A stretch of 64,000 nucleotides of DNA from Qipengyuania pelagi (GCF_009827295.1 NZ_WTYD01000004.1:13779-77778); one strand, 5' to 3'; shown: positions 7,423 to 17,082, counted from the first letter of the stretch. Translations and numbers: made by a program. The notes: generated by a model from the letters alone, not told the origin.

Positions 7423-8056
7423 ATCTGCGCTTGAGCAGTCCGCGGGCCTCGAGATCGTGACGCAGCGCGCTCGCACCCGCGAAATGGTGCACCTGCCAGC
7501 CCAGCGCGCGCGCCGCCGCGACGTTCGCGGCATTGTCGTCGATGAAGAGCAGTTTTTCGGGATCGTGCCCGAATCGCCGCGCCGCAAGCGCGAAGATCGC
7601 GTCAGCGGGTTTGGCGATCCTTTCCTTGCCCGACACGACGATATCGCGGAACAGGTCGAAGATCGGGGCGGTGGGGCGAAATCCGTCCCAGAATTCCGCG
7701 CCGAAATTGGTGATGGCATAGAGCGGGATAGCGCGTTCGTGCAGCTCGCGCACGATCTCGAGGCTGCCGGGAACGGGCCCGGGAATGGTCTCGTTGAAGC
7801 GAGTCGCGTAGGCGTCGATCGCCCCGGCATAGTCGGGAAACTGCGCCTGCCGCTCGGGCACCATGTCGGCGAGCGGGCGGCCGGCATCGTGCTGAAAATG
7901 CCATTCTTCGGTCACGACCTCGGAGAGCAGGAAATTCAGCCGCTCTTCGTCATCGATCAGTTTTTCGAACAGGATGCGCAGGTCCCAGCGATAGAGGACC
8001 CGGCCCACATCGAACACGACCGCTTCAACCGCGCGGCCCATCTGCGATTCGCTCAT
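7421..8056 (-). CDS. HAD-superfamily hydrolase (YihX-like phosphatase)
   Basis: A 211-residue cytosolic hydrolase. The HAD motifs are all visible: motif I VVFDVGRVLYRWD with the nucleophile Asp, motif II around YAITNFG, the motif III lysine in AKPADAIF, and motif IV LLFIDDNAANVAAARALG. The FDxGxVL form of motif I groups it with YihX/epoxide-hydrolase-like HADs acting on small phosphoesters; the substrate cannot be read. The start at 8056 (MSESQMG) is chosen because GGAGG lies six bases upstream, whereas the earlier ATG at 8077 has none. Confidence 0.85.
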   Translation of the reverse strand: MSESQMGRAVEAVVFDVGRVLYRWDLRILFEKLIDDEERLNFLLSEVVTEEWHFQHDAGRPLADMVPERQAQFPDYAGAIDAYATRFNETIPGPVPGSLEIVRELHERAIPLYAITNFGAEFWDGFRPTAPIFDLFRDIVVSGKERIAKPADAIFALAARRFGHDPEKLLFIDDNAANVAAARALGWQVHHFAGASALRHDLEARGLLKRR

Positions 8057-8089
8057 TCCGCCCTCCAGACATGGCATCCAAATGCGAAC

Positions 8090-8117
8090 GGCCCGCGCTC
8101 CACGAAGGAGGCGGGCC
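8090..8117 (-). terminator. Hairpin terminator between rpmJ and the HAD gene
   Basis: GGCCCGC (8090-8096) and CTCC (8098-8101) pair with GGAG (8107-8110) and GCGGGCC (8111-8117) around a five-base loop. The T-rich tail is weak on either strand. Confidence 0.5.
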
Positions 8118-8158
8118 GGTCAATTATCGCAAGCGAGCCCGAAGGCTCACCGATTCGC

Positions 8159-8284
8159 TCAGCCCTGGCGGGCCTTGAAGCGGCGATTGGTCTTGTTGAT
8201 GACGTAGGTACGACCGCGACGACGGATCACGCGGCAATCGCGGTGGCGGTTCTTCAGCGACTTGAGGCTGTTGCGGATCTTCAT
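8159..8284 (-). CDS. rpmJ: 50S ribosomal protein L36 (YkgO-type)
   Basis: A 41-residue basic protein, [20 protein letters not shown] at the N-terminus and RRFKARQG at the C-terminus, matching the zinc-free paralogous class of L36. It binds 23S rRNA in the large subunit. The full set of four zinc ligands of the C+ class is absent; a single cysteine at position 17 sits where Asn or Lys is common. It is monocistronic, followed by a hairpin. Confidence 0.9.
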   Translation of the reverse strand: MKIRNSLKSLKNRHRDCRVIRRRGRTYVINKTNRRFKARQG

Positions 8285-8321
8285 CGGTTCTCTCGAAATT
8301 GTGCGGCGCGCGGGCCGCTCT

Positions 8322-8360
8322 CAAAAACAAGCGCGCGCCGGAGATGGGCTCCGACGCGCG
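8322..8360 (-). terminator. Rho-independent terminator of galE
   Basis: CGCGCG (8332-8337) and CGGAG (8339-8343) pair with CTCCG (8349-8353) and CGCGCG (8355-8360). Read on the minus strand the stem is followed by CTTGTTTTTG, downstream of the galE stop. Confidence 0.55.
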
Positions 8361-8399
8361 GATTTCAAGCGGGGCAGTTAGCGGGGCGAGCCCGCCGCG

Positions 8400-9443
8400 T
8401 CAATCGTTTAGCGCCGCCGCCTGATCCATGAGGCGGCGTTCCCACGCAAGCGCATGGCGCACGATCGTGTCGAGCTCGTCATGGCGCGGCTGCCAGGGAA
8501 GCGTCGCGCGCAGGCGCGAGGGATCGGAGATGAGCTTGGCCGGATCGCCGGCCCGTCGCGGCTCCATCCGCCGCTCGATCCGAATCCCGCTCACACGGTC
8601 GACCGCATCGAGCACGTCGAGCACGGAAAATCCGTGACCATACCCGCAATTCATCGTCAGCGAACGCCCCGGCTCCGCCATCAGGGCCTCCAAAGCCAAG
8701 ACATGCGCGGCGGCGAGATCGCTGACATGGATGTAATCGCGCACGCCCGTGCCATCCTGCGTGTCGAAATCGGTCCCGAACACGCCGACCGCATCGCGCT
8801 GGCCGATGACCGCCTCGCACGCCACCTTGATAAGATGGGTCGCCCCTGCGGTCGATTGCCCGGCGCGCCCCTCCGGGTCCGCCCCCGCGACGTTGAAATA
8901 GCGCAGGACGCAATAATCAAAGCCATGCGCCGCGCTCGCATCGGCGAGCATCCGTTCGGTCATCAGCTTCGACCATCCGTAGGGATTGATCGGGATCTGC
9001 GGCGTATCCTCGGTCACCGCGTCCACATCGGGTGTCCCATAGGTCGCGGCGGTGGAACTGAAGAGGAACCGCGGCACGCCTGCCTTGAGCGCCGAAGCGA
9101 TCAAAGCGCGGCTCTTGCCGGTGTTGTTGTCGTAATATTTGAGCGGATCGGACACCGATTCGGGCACCACCACCGAACCGGCGAAATGCATGATCGCGCC
9201 CCGGCCTCCGCCGATCCCCTGTTCGGCGCAAATCCGCGCCACCAAATCTCCATCGGCGATATCGCCTTCGTAGAACGGCACGCCCTCGGGCACGGCAGCG
9301 CGAAATCCGGTCACGAGATTGTCGATCACCGCAACCGGCCAGCCTGCATCCTGCAGAGCGAGCACGGCGTGACTGCCGATATAGCCTGCGCCGCCGGTCA
9401 CCAGCACGGGCTCACGAGACGGATCGAGTCGCTCTGCGTTCAT
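8400..9443 (-). CDS. galE: UDP-glucose 4-epimerase
   Basis: A 347-residue short-chain-dehydrogenase-type enzyme interconverting UDP-glucose and UDP-galactose with bound NAD. The Rossmann motif TGGAGYIGSH lies near residue 16, the catalytic serine region is FLFSSTAATYG and the catalytic pair is the Tyr and Lys of YGWSK; VRDYIHVSDLAAAHV is the usual GalE substrate-side segment. The start at 9443 (MNAERLDPS) matches family length; the frame stays open upstream without family sequence. It supplies galactose units for surface polysaccharide, as inferred from the family. Divergent from the DUF4136 lipoprotein gene. Confidence 0.92.
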   Translation of the reverse strand: MNAERLDPSREPVLVTGGAGYIGSHAVLALQDAGWPVAVIDNLVTGFRAAVPEGVPFYEGDIADGDLVARICAEQGIGGGRGAIMHFAGSVVVPESVSDPLKYYDNNTGKSRALIASALKAGVPRFLFSSTAATYGTPDVDAVTEDTPQIPINPYGWSKLMTERMLADASAAHGFDYCVLRYFNVAGADPEGRAGQSTAGATHLIKVACEAVIGQRDAVGVFGTDFDTQDGTGVRDYIHVSDLAAAHVLALEALMAEPGRSLTMNCGYGHGFSVLDVLDAVDRVSGIRIERRMEPRRAGDPAKLISDPSRLRATLPWQPRHDELDTIVRHALAWERRLMDQAAALND

Positions 9444-9602
9444 CGCCGCTTTGCTAGCACCATAAGCTCTGCAGAAACATCCCCGCAATTGGCCTGGCAG
9501 AAGCCTCCAGGACCCGCCGAACGCAGTGCGCGGGACATTGTAGCGCGCTCGGACGTTCTCCTCCCATATCCCCTATCTCGTTCTCCCCATTCGAAGGATC
9601 GC

Positions 9603-10220
9603 ATGATGAAACGCCCCGCCGCCAAACCCCTGCTCACTGCCGCCATCCTCGGGTCCGCGCTCGCCCTGTCCGCCTGCGCCTCGACCCGCGTCAGCCCTGT
9701 CGAAGTCACCCGCTTCCTCGATCCCGCATCGCGCGCGCAGCTTGGCCAGGGCTCGATCTTCGTGACCGGGGTCGGCGGAGAGGACAGTCTCGAACTCGCG
9801 CCCTACAAGGCTGCGGTGGCGCGCGAACTCGCCCGTGTCGGCTATGGCGAGACGGCGCGCGCTGCGGCTGGCCAGATCGCCGAAGTCCGCGTGAGCCGCT
9901 ACCAGCTCGGCCAGAACGGGCGGCGCAGCCCCGTCAATGTCGGCGTGGGAGGCTCGACCGGGACCTATGGCTCGGGCCTTGGCCTGGGCATCGGGATCAA
10001 TCTTGGCGGCGGCGGCGGGCCGGAGATCGGCACCGAAATGGCCGTCGTCATCCGCGAAGCGCGCAGCGGCCGCGTGTTGTGGGAAGGCCGCGCCGACTTC
10101 ACGGCATCGGAAAACTCGCCCCTTGCGGAACGCGCTGCCAGCGCCCAGACGGTCGCTGCCGCGCTGTTCAGTGATTTTCCCGGCAATAATGGTGAAACGA
10201 GAGAGGTCGAGGTTCCATAA
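9603..10220 (+). CDS. DUF4136 lipoprotein
   Basis: A 205-residue exported lipoprotein. The signal peptide ends in the lipobox LSAC with Cys25; the next residues (AS) do not give an inner-membrane retention signal, so outer-membrane sorting is likely. The body fits DUF4136: a beta strand-rich domain with a glycine-rich loop ([19 protein letters not shown], about residues 120-138) and the late segment [17 protein letters not shown]. Its role is unknown. Start preceded by AAGGA. It ends one base before the GTG of the M14 peptidase gene, so the two are co-transcribed. Confidence 0.8.
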   Translation: MMKRPAAKPLLTAAILGSALALSACASTRVSPVEVTRFLDPASRAQLGQGSIFVTGVGGEDSLELAPYKAAVARELARVGYGETARAAAGQIAEVRVSRYQLGQNGRRSPVNVGVGGSTGTYGSGLGLGIGINLGGGGGPEIGTEMAVVIREARSGRVLWEGRADFTASENSPLAERAASAQTVAAALFSDFPGNNGETREVEVP

Positions 10221-10221
10221 C

Positions 10222-11358
10222 GTGAGCGATATTCGCATCGATTCCGCATTCGACAGTGGCAATATCGAGGTTCTCTCGATCGATGGGGCGAGCGCCAAGC
10301 TGGCCATCCCGCTGGATGACCAGTCCGAATTCAAGCAGTGGTTCCACTTCCGCGTATCGGGCGCCGAAGGTCGCGAGCTGGAACTGAACATCACCGGCCT
10401 CAACGACAGCGCCTATCCCGGCGGCTGGCCCGAATACGACGCGGTGGTCTCGGAGGATCGCGATTATTGGGGTCGTGCGAAGTCGAGCTTCGACAAGGAC
10501 GCCGATAACGGCACGCTGACGATCCGCTACACACCCGCCAGCGACGTCGCCTGGTTCGCCTATTTCGCGCCATATTCGATGGAGCGGCACCACGACCTCG
10601 TATCGGAAGCCGCGGCGAGCGAGGGGGTCTCCCACCGCACGCTCGGCTCCTCGCTCGATGGCCAGCCGATCGACTGCCTCAGCATGGGCGATGGCAAAAC
10701 GCAGGTCTGGCTCTATGCGCGTCAGCATCCGGGCGAGACGATGGCCGAATGGTGGATGGAAGGCGCGCTCGAAGTCCTCACCGACCCCGCCGACAGCGTC
10801 GGCCGCAATCTTCGGCAAAAATGCCGTTTCCACATCGTGCCGAACTGCAACCCCGACGGATCGCGCAACGGCAATCTGCGCGTCAACGGCGTGGGCGCGA
10901 ACCTGAACCGCGAATGGGCCGAGCCGACCGCAGAACGCTCGCCCGAAGTGCTGGCGATCCGCAACGCGATGGACGAAACCGGCGTCGATTTCGCCATGGA
11001 CGTTCACGGGGACGAAGCCATCCCGGTCGCGTTTCTGGCCGGGTTCGAAGGCATTCCGAGCTGGACCGACGAGCAGGGCGAGAAATATTATCGCTACGAG
11101 AGAATCCTCGACCGGCGCAGCCCCGATTTCCAGACCGAGCAGGGCTACGTCAAATCGAAACCAGGCACCGCGAACCTCTCGATGAGCACCAATCAGGTGG
11201 CCGAACGCTTCGGCGCATGCGCGATGACGCTGGAAATGCCGTACAAGGACAATCCCGCCAATCCCGAACCCGATCAAGGCTGGAGCCCGGAACGCTCGAA
11301 AATGCTGGCGCGCGATTGCCTCGCAAGCCTGCTCGAATGGTTGGAAACCGACGCCTGA
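10222..11358 (+). CDS. M14-family zinc carboxypeptidase (cytosolic carboxypeptidase-like)
   Basis: A 378-residue peptidase without a signal peptide. The first about 125 residues form the N-terminal beta domain typical of the cytosolic carboxypeptidase (Nna1/CCP) branch, ending in [10 protein letters not shown]. The catalytic domain has the zinc ligands His169 and Glu172 in QHPGE and His262 in MDVHGDE, the substrate-binding [13 protein letters not shown] and NLNREW, and the catalytic Glu338 in MTLEMPYK. Bacterial members probably trim acidic C-terminal residues; the natural substrate is unknown. GTG start, one base after the lipoprotein stop. Confidence 0.9.
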   Translation: MSDIRIDSAFDSGNIEVLSIDGASAKLAIPLDDQSEFKQWFHFRVSGAEGRELELNITGLNDSAYPGGWPEYDAVVSEDRDYWGRAKSSFDKDADNGTLTIRYTPASDVAWFAYFAPYSMERHHDLVSEAAASEGVSHRTLGSSLDGQPIDCLSMGDGKTQVWLYARQHPGETMAEWWMEGALEVLTDPADSVGRNLRQKCRFHIVPNCNPDGSRNGNLRVNGVGANLNREWAEPTAERSPEVLAIRNAMDETGVDFAMDVHGDEAIPVAFLAGFEGIPSWTDEQGEKYYRYERILDRRSPDFQTEQGYVKSKPGTANLSMSTNQVAERFGACAMTLEMPYKDNPANPEPDQGWSPERSKMLARDCLASLLEWLETDA

Positions 11359-11365
11359 GGGGCGC

Positions 11366-12385
11366 CTAGCCCACCATCGGTTCCAGCAGGTGGATCGTGC
11401 GGGCGGCGGCGTCGATTTCGACCTCGCCCCCGTGCGGCAGGCTGAGCTGGTTGGCCAGATGGCCGATATTCGCACCCACGAAAGCGGGAATGTTTAGCGG
11501 CGCGAGATGCGTGTCGAGCACCTCGTCGAGCGAGAAGCCGGCGTAATCGGGGTCGCTTGTCGCGCAGGAAGTGCACCGCCCGAATATTACGCCCGAAAGC
11601 CGCCCGAGCACGCCTGCGAGCGACAATTGCTGGAGCATCCGGTCGATCCGGTACTCCGCTTCGCCGATGTCTTCGAGGAAGAGCACCGCGCCGTCGAAAT
11701 CGGGCATCCATGGCGTGCCCATCAGCGCGGTCAACACCGTGAGATTGCCGCCAAGCAGACGGCCGCGCGCACGCCCCTGTGTGATCGTGCGGCCGAGCGG
11801 TGCGGGCCGACCCGGTTCTTCGGCTGCCCCACCCAGCACCGGCGTCTCTCCGGTGAAAGCCAGCCGCCACAGGCTGTTCCAGCTATGCTCGGGCCACGAA
11901 CTGGACGCATTGGGCGCATGCAGCGTCATGAAGCCCGCCCGTTCGGCGATGGCCAGATGCAGCGCCGTGATGTCGCTATACCCGATCACCAGTTTGGGAT
12001 TGCGGCGGATCATGGTCCAGTCGAGCAGCGGCAGGATGCGCGCCGAGCCCCACCCGCCGCGAATCGCGAAGATCGCGCGGATGTCCGGGTCAGCGAACAT
12101 CGTATTGAGGTCGCTCGCCCGCGCCGCATCGTCCCCGGCGAGATAGCCGGAGGTATCGGCGATATGCTTGCCGAGGCGGGGCACCAGACCCATTCCGCGA
12201 ATTGTGAACAGCGAATCCGCGATCTGGCGCTCCGACACCGCACTCGCTGGCGCGACCAGCCCCACCGTGTCGCCCAGGCGCAGGCGTGGCGGCTTCCTGA
12301 GGCCCCGCGCCAAAGAAGGCGCGGGCAGGAGCGGGCTGGCCGCAAATGCCGCCAATCCGGCCAGCGCGGCGCGGCGCGTGGTCAC
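11366..12385 (-). CDS. ldcA: Murein LD-carboxypeptidase (peptidase family S66)
   Basis: A 339-residue serine peptidase that removes D-Ala from murein tetrapeptides during cell-wall recycling. The S66 triad is visible: Ser137 in GYSDI, Glu238 in FLEDIGEAEYRIDRML and His309 in IGHLANQLSLPHG. The N-terminus TTRRAALAGLAAFAASPLLP looks like a twin-arginine-type export signal, unlike the cytosolic E. coli enzyme, so this copy probably acts in the periplasm. The GTG start at 12385 overlaps the cdd stop as GTGA; open frame upstream of it is only the shadow of cdd. Confidence 0.85.
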   Translation of the reverse strand: MTTRRAALAGLAAFAASPLLPAPSLARGLRKPPRLRLGDTVGLVAPASAVSERQIADSLFTIRGMGLVPRLGKHIADTSGYLAGDDAARASDLNTMFADPDIRAIFAIRGGWGSARILPLLDWTMIRRNPKLVIGYSDITALHLAIAERAGFMTLHAPNASSSWPEHSWNSLWRLAFTGETPVLGGAAEEPGRPAPLGRTITQGRARGRLLGGNLTVLTALMGTPWMPDFDGAVLFLEDIGEAEYRIDRMLQQLSLAGVLGRLSGVIFGRCTSCATSDPDYAGFSLDEVLDTHLAPLNIPAFVGANIGHLANQLSLPHGGEVEIDAAARTIHLLEPMVG

Positions 12386-12786
12386 GTCAGGCTCGCGGGC
12401 CCGAAAGCGTGGGGGAGCAGGTCGGACAGTTTCACGCGCTGAACCGTGTCCGGCCCCACACAGAGCACATCGGGATCGGTGCCCCCCAACTGGGCCAGTT
12501 CGTTCAGGACCTGGCGGCAGCGCCCGCACGGCGTGATCGGCATATCGCCCGGCCCCGTCACCGCCACGGCCTCCAACCCGCCACGCACGCCCTCCGCCAT
12601 GGCCTTGGCCACAGCGACCGTTTCGGCACACAGGGCGAGGCCATAGCTCGCATTCTCGATATTGGTGCCGGTCGTCACGCTACCATCGGCAAAACGCAGG
12701 GCGGCGCCGACCGGGAACCGCGAATAGGGCGAATAGGACTGCTCCGCGGCCTCGCGGGCGGCGGAGATGAGATCGTCGTCTGTCAT
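12382..12786 (-). CDS. cdd: Cytidine deaminase
   Basis: A 134-residue homotetrameric-type enzyme converting cytidine and deoxycytidine to uridines in pyrimidine salvage. The zinc site is complete: Cys53 with Glu55 in CAE and Cys87/Cys90 in PCGRC. Length is that of the short Bacillus-type Cdd. It overlaps the LD-carboxypeptidase start by four bases. Confidence 0.93.
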   Translation of the reverse strand: MTDDDLISAAREAAEQSYSPYSRFPVGAALRFADGSVTTGTNIENASYGLALCAETVAVAKAMAEGVRGGLEAVAVTGPGDMPITPCGRCRQVLNELAQLGGTDPDVLCVGPDTVQRVKLSDLLPHAFGPASLT

Positions 12787-12844
12787 GGATCGGCTCGTAT
12801 CGCGTCCCGCGCGGCTTGTCGAAGGTCTACGGCCTTATCGGTCT

Positions 12845-13597
12845 TCAGGGGCGCACGACCACCCAGCGCAGCGGACCTTCCGCCGCCTCGGTCTGCAATT
12901 CGCCATTGGCGGTCCATAACAGCCAGGGCCGACCGCCATAATCGGGTTCGAACCAGTCCCGCTCCAGCCACAGATTGCGCTCGATCCGCGCGGCGATTCC
13001 GTATCGCTCCTCGAATTGCGGCGAAATCTTCAGGATCAGGGGCTGTCCCGCATGAGCCTCGATCTGGTTGACCAGCGTCATCAGCTCGCTCTGGATCGCG
13101 GCGCGGCTGACGCGTTCGGGGCAATCTTCCGAGGTCCGCTCCAATGCGAGCACAGGGGGCAGCATGTCGGCATCGCGCGGCACCATGGTGACGAAATTGG
13201 CCGATTGCCCGTCGGCTGCCACGCAGGGGTCGAATATGTGGACTGCCCCCACCTGCAGGCCGGCCTGCCGTGCCGCATCGACATTGTCGGGAAAGGCGCG
13301 ATCCTGGGTGCGGGCGCCCTCGCTCGCTTCGAGATAGACGAAATTCGCGCCCAGCCCGCTCAACGTCGCGAAGGCAACTGCCCCGTCCCGCGCGCCGACC
13401 AAGGCGCCCTGGTCGGGCCATTCCGCCTCGTCCGGGCGCCAGCTGCGCGCTTCCCACCAGCCCCACGCTCCGGCGATTACCGCCAGCAGCACAAGCACCG
13501 CGAGCGCGTGGGCGAAGCGGCTCGTGCCCCCCTTGCGGCTGGAGCGAGTGCGTCTGGCCCCGGTACGGCCGGGCCGCCTGCGAGATGCGCGCGCCAT
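12845..13597 (-). CDS. GH25-like (lysozyme-fold) membrane-anchored protein, probably catalytically impaired
   Basis: A 250-residue protein with a basic N-terminus, one transmembrane anchor at about 29-48 and an extracytoplasmic GH25 fold (FVYLEASEGA at 86-95, GAVHIFDPC, QSANFVTMVPRDADMLPPVLALE, and a C-terminal DWFEPDYGGRPWLLWTANGE region). GH25 lysozymes cut the murein glycan with Asp residues in an early DxS and a central DxE motif. Here the first is replaced by QGALVGARDG (63-72) and the second reads ALE (151-153), so both key aspartates appear lost. It may be a murein-binding pseudoenzyme. Its start is four bases after the UPF0262 stop, so the two are one transcript. Confidence 0.7.
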   Translation of the reverse strand: MARASRRRPGRTGARRTRSSRKGGTSRFAHALAVLVLLAVIAGAWGWWEARSWRPDEAEWPDQGALVGARDGAVAFATLSGLGANFVYLEASEGARTQDRAFPDNVDAARQAGLQVGAVHIFDPCVAADGQSANFVTMVPRDADMLPPVLALERTSEDCPERVSRAAIQSELMTLVNQIEAHAGQPLILKISPQFEERYGIAARIERNLWLERDWFEPDYGGRPWLLWTANGELQTEAAEGPLRWVVVRP

Positions 13598-13601
13598 CCG
13601 C

Positions 13602-14120
13602 TCAGCCCTTGATGTGGAGGACGCAGATGAGCGTGAAGAGCCGCCGCGCGGTGGCGAAATCGGTGTCTATCTTGCCTTCCAGCCGCTCCATCAAAAGCTC
13701 GGCGGCACGATTGTGTACGCCGCGCCGGGCCATGTCGATGGTCTCGATCTCGGCAGCGGTGGCCTTGCGGATCGCTTGGTAATAGCTGTCGCAAATCGCG
13801 AAATAATCGCGGATCGGCCGACGGAAGCGCGCCAGGCCGAGGACCAATTGTTCGCTGACCTCACCGCCCTCCTGCGCGATGGTCAGCGCCAGCCGCCCGT
13901 CCTGCACGGCGAGCGTCAGATCGTAGGGGCCCAGCGCCCCACGCTCCGCCGCGCGCAGCGGTTTGAAGGTGTTTTCCTCGATCAGGTCGAAGATCGCGAC
14001 ACGGCGCTCCTGCTCGATATCGGCATTGCGCCAGATAATCGTATCCTCGTCCAGTTCGATCGAGGCGATCCTGAAGTCCGCGCCGGGCGGGGTCGGGGGA
14101 GGAGGCATTGAGTCGGCCAT
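13602..14120 (-). CDS. UPF0262 family protein
   Basis: A 172-residue soluble protein of the alphaproteobacterial family UPF0262, recognised by FRIASIELDEDTIIWRNADIEQ near the start, ERRVAIFDLIEENTFKP, the FRRPIRDYFAICDSYYQAIR core and the C-terminal DFATARRLFTLICVLH. Function unknown; a proline-rich N-terminus precedes the domain. The start at 14120 is a choice, as the ribosome binding site is weak and an in-frame ATG at 14108 is equally possible. Confidence 0.8.
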   Translation of the reverse strand: MADSMPPPPTPPGADFRIASIELDEDTIIWRNADIEQERRVAIFDLIEENTFKPLRAAERGALGPYDLTLAVQDGRLALTIAQEGGEVSEQLVLGLARFRRPIRDYFAICDSYYQAIRKATAAEIETIDMARRGVHNRAAELLMERLEGKIDTDFATARRLFTLICVLHIKG

Positions 14121-14287
14121 GATGCTGGCTTCGCCATCGCAGACACAGCGGGTCGGGGACAAGGCTTGATCGCGCGTCGAGGAATTTTGCGTCCCCGAGA
14201 GACCTATCCACATCAACCCACAGGGGAATTCGGGAGGCCCTGAAACGCGCCCTTTCACCCCGCCGCCACTTCCCGCATGATGGCCGG

Positions 14288-15817
14288 ATGCCCGATAATA
14301 CTGTCCTCCTGCGCCCCTCCGATTCGAACGAGTCCGCGTCCCCGGAAAGGGAGCAGACCCGCGCTTTGCCGTCGAATCTCGAAGCCGAAGCCGCATTTCT
14401 CGGCGCGGTCCTGATCGACAACAAGGTGATTGAGGAATTGCAGACCCCGATCAGTCCGGGCCATTTCCACGAGCCCGTCCACCAGCGCATCTACGAACGC
14501 GTGCTGAAATTGATCGAGCGCAACTCGATCGCCACTCCGGTGACGCTGAAACCCTATTTCGAACAGGACGAGGCGCTGAAGGCGCTGGGCGGGACGGTCT
14601 ATCTCGCCAAGCTGACCGCCGATGGCCAGGGCCTGCTCGCCCCGCGCGAACTGGCAGGGCAGATCTACGATCTCGCGCTGCTGCGCGAACTGGTCAGCGT
14701 GGGGCGCAACCTCGTCGAAGGCGCGCTCGACACGTCGGACGAGGTCGCGCCGATGGAGCAGATCGCCAAGGCGGAAGCGAGCCTGTTCCAGGTCGCCGAA
14801 GGCGCCACCACGGGCAGCCAGGCCGAGGATTTCCGCACCGCCTCGATCGCGGCGCTGAAAATGGCCGAGGCGGCGATGAATTCGGGCGGCGGCCTGTCGG
14901 GCAAGACCACCGGGCTCGAAGTGATCGACGACAAGACGGCGGGCCTCCACGGGTCCGACCTCATCATCCTCGCCGGACGACCGGGCATGGGCAAGACCTC
15001 GCTCGCCACCAATATCGCCTTCAACTGCGCCGAGGCGCATATGGAATGGCAGCGCGAAGGCGGCGCCTATAATTACGGTGGTCCGGTCGCCTTCTTCAGC
15101 CTCGAAATGAGCGCCGACCAGCTCGCCACGCGTATCCTCGCCGAACAGGCCGAGATCACCAGCGAGGCTCTGCGATCGGGCAAGATCACCCGCGACGAAT
15201 TCCAGAAACTGAGCTTCGCCAGCCAGCGCCTCGCGGAACTCCCGCTCTATATCGACGACACGCCTGCGCTGACGATCGCGGCGCTGCGCACGCGCGCCAG
15301 ACGGCTGAAGCGGCGCCACGATATCGGCCTGATCGTGGTCGACTATCTCCAGCTGTTGCAGGGCGCAGGCCGCGCGAGCGACAACCGCGTCAACGAGATT
15401 TCGGAGATCAGCCGCGGATTGAAGACGCTCGCCAAGGAGCTGAACGTGCCGGTGATCGCCCTATCGCAGCTGTCGCGTGCCGTCGAACAGCGCGAGGACA
15501 AGCGGCCAATGCTGTCCGATCTGCGCGAATCGGGCTCGATCGAACAGGACGCCGACATGGTGTGGTTCATCTATCGCGGCGATTATTATCACGAGGCGCT
15601 GCGCCCCGACATGCCCGGCCCCGAAAGCTCGCCCGACGTGCTGGAGAAATACCGGATCTGGGAAGAACGCTATCTCGAACTGCGCAACCGGGCGACGCTG
15701 ATCGTGGCGAAGCAGCGCCACGGTTCGACCGGCAACGTGCCGCTCCATTTCCACAGCGAGATCACCAAGTTCACCTCGCCCGCCAAGCGCGATTATTCGG
15801 ACTGGGGCGAAGGATAG
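14288..15817 (+). CDS. dnaB: Replicative DNA helicase DnaB
   Basis: A 509-residue hexameric helicase that unwinds the chromosome at the fork. The DnaB N-terminal domain starts at NLEAEAAFLGAVLIDN (30-45) and covers about the first 130 residues; the RecA-like ATPase follows with Walker A GRPGMGKT (230-237), Walker B GLIVVDYLQLL near 350 and the arginine-finger region QREDKRPMLSDLRESGSIEQ. Full family length with no intein. Divergent from UPF0262 and convergent with the phospholipase D-like gene. Confidence 0.95.
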   Translation: MPDNTVLLRPSDSNESASPEREQTRALPSNLEAEAAFLGAVLIDNKVIEELQTPISPGHFHEPVHQRIYERVLKLIERNSIATPVTLKPYFEQDEALKALGGTVYLAKLTADGQGLLAPRELAGQIYDLALLRELVSVGRNLVEGALDTSDEVAPMEQIAKAEASLFQVAEGATTGSQAEDFRTASIAALKMAEAAMNSGGGLSGKTTGLEVIDDKTAGLHGSDLIILAGRPGMGKTSLATNIAFNCAEAHMEWQREGGAYNYGGPVAFFSLEMSADQLATRILAEQAEITSEALRSGKITRDEFQKLSFASQRLAELPLYIDDTPALTIAALRTRARRLKRRHDIGLIVVDYLQLLQGAGRASDNRVNEISEISRGLKTLAKELNVPVIALSQLSRAVEQREDKRPMLSDLRESGSIEQDADMVWFIYRGDYYHEALRPDMPGPESSPDVLEKYRIWEERYLELRNRATLIVAKQRHGSTGNVPLHFHSEITKFTSPAKRDYSDWGEG

Positions 15818-15829
15818 GGCGCGTTCGGG

Positions 15830-17041
15830 TCAAAGCCCCAGATTGAGCCCGCGCGACACGTTGTAATCCATTACCGTCACCAGGAACCAGCTGACATTCC
15901 AGCGTATCCGGTTCCAAAGGCTCGCCTCGCGCCTGTGCTGGTCTGACGTGATCCGGTTCGAGGCGTCTTCATGCGCGGCGATGAAGTCGCGCATCGTGTC
16001 CGCCAGCCCCCTGTCCTCGATCCGCAGCATCAGTTCGAGATTGATATAGAGGCTGCGCATGTCGAAATTCGCGCTGCCGAGATAGACCGCATCGTCGAGC
16101 ACGACGATCTTCATATGCAGCTTGCAGGGTGCGAATTCGAAGATGTGCGCCCGTTTCCTGAGCAGGTAGTCATAGAGCGAGCGCGTCGCCCCGATGGTGG
16201 CGCCATTGTCGCTCTTCGCCGCCATGATCAGCCGGGTCTCGCCCTTCTGGGCGATCCGCCCGATCCGGCGCAGCAGCTTCATCGGCGGCGAGAAATAGGC
16301 CATCACCATGTCCAGCCGCCGCCCTTCTTCGAGGTCGCGCTGGACACATTGCGCCCAGCTGGACAGGTGCCGGCTCGGCCCCCCGATCAGCAATCGCACC
16401 GCGCCTTCGCCGCCATCCCATTGGCTGACCGTGCGCTTGATGGCGCGGAACTGCGCTTCGGAATCGGCGATCCAGGTATCGAGTTTGTCCAGCCAGCGAT
16501 CGAGCAGGTCGACGGCCGAGCCTTCGACGGTCAAGCCTAGATCGTGCCAGCCATTCTGGTCCGGCGGGGCGAAATAGCCTTTCTCGACATTGAAGCCGCC
16601 GATCATCGCGCGCGCGCGGTCGGCGATGGCAAGCTTCTGGTGGTTGCGGATCAGATAACGGCGGCTCCATTTGGCCTGGAAGCGGGTGAAGCGCCCGCCC
16701 GCCTCGACGAGCGGCGCGAAGAAGTCGTCATCGACCTTGTCCGATCCGAAGCCGTCGATCGCGAGCGAGACGGCGACGCCGCGCTGCGCCGCGCGGACCA
16801 GGGCATCGCGCACGCGCTCCCCGCACGCATCGTCCCCATACATGTAATAGAAGGCGCGGAAACTCGTCTCCGCGCCGTCGATCAAAGCGACCAGAGCATC
16901 CAGCCGGTCCTGGCCGGCGGGGTAGAAGGTAAGCGACTGCCCCTGCGCTTCGACGGTGAAAGGCTCGGCATCCTGCCATGCCGCCGCCCTTTCGCTGGAA
17001 GCCTGACTATCGCGGTCCGGGAGGGGGGCTGGTTGCGCCAT
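15830..17041 (-). CDS. Phospholipase D-like / cardiolipin synthase-type protein
   Basis: A 403-residue protein with two PLD catalytic motifs, HQKLAIAD (His134, Lys136, Asp141) followed by GGFN, and HMKIVVLD (His309, Lys311, Asp316) followed by GSANFD. That combination is characteristic of cardiolipin synthases, which join two phosphatidylglycerols. Unlike ClsA there is no N-terminal pair of membrane helices, so it resembles ClsB/ClsC-type or a general PLD-like enzyme; the tail has one amphipathic or weakly hydrophobic segment (WNVSWFLVTVMDY). The specific reaction is inference. Confidence 0.8.
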   Translation of the reverse strand: MAQPAPLPDRDSQASSERAAAWQDAEPFTVEAQGQSLTFYPAGQDRLDALVALIDGAETSFRAFYYMYGDDACGERVRDALVRAAQRGVAVSLAIDGFGSDKVDDDFFAPLVEAGGRFTRFQAKWSRRYLIRNHQKLAIADRARAMIGGFNVEKGYFAPPDQNGWHDLGLTVEGSAVDLLDRWLDKLDTWIADSEAQFRAIKRTVSQWDGGEGAVRLLIGGPSRHLSSWAQCVQRDLEEGRRLDMVMAYFSPPMKLLRRIGRIAQKGETRLIMAAKSDNGATIGATRSLYDYLLRKRAHIFEFAPCKLHMKIVVLDDAVYLGSANFDMRSLYINLELMLRIEDRGLADTMRDFIAAHEDASNRITSDQHRREASLWNRIRWNVSWFLVTVMDYNVSRGLNLGL

Positions 17042-17082
17042 CTTCCGCCTTCTAGGCGAAGCGACAGGCTGGGCGCAATTCC

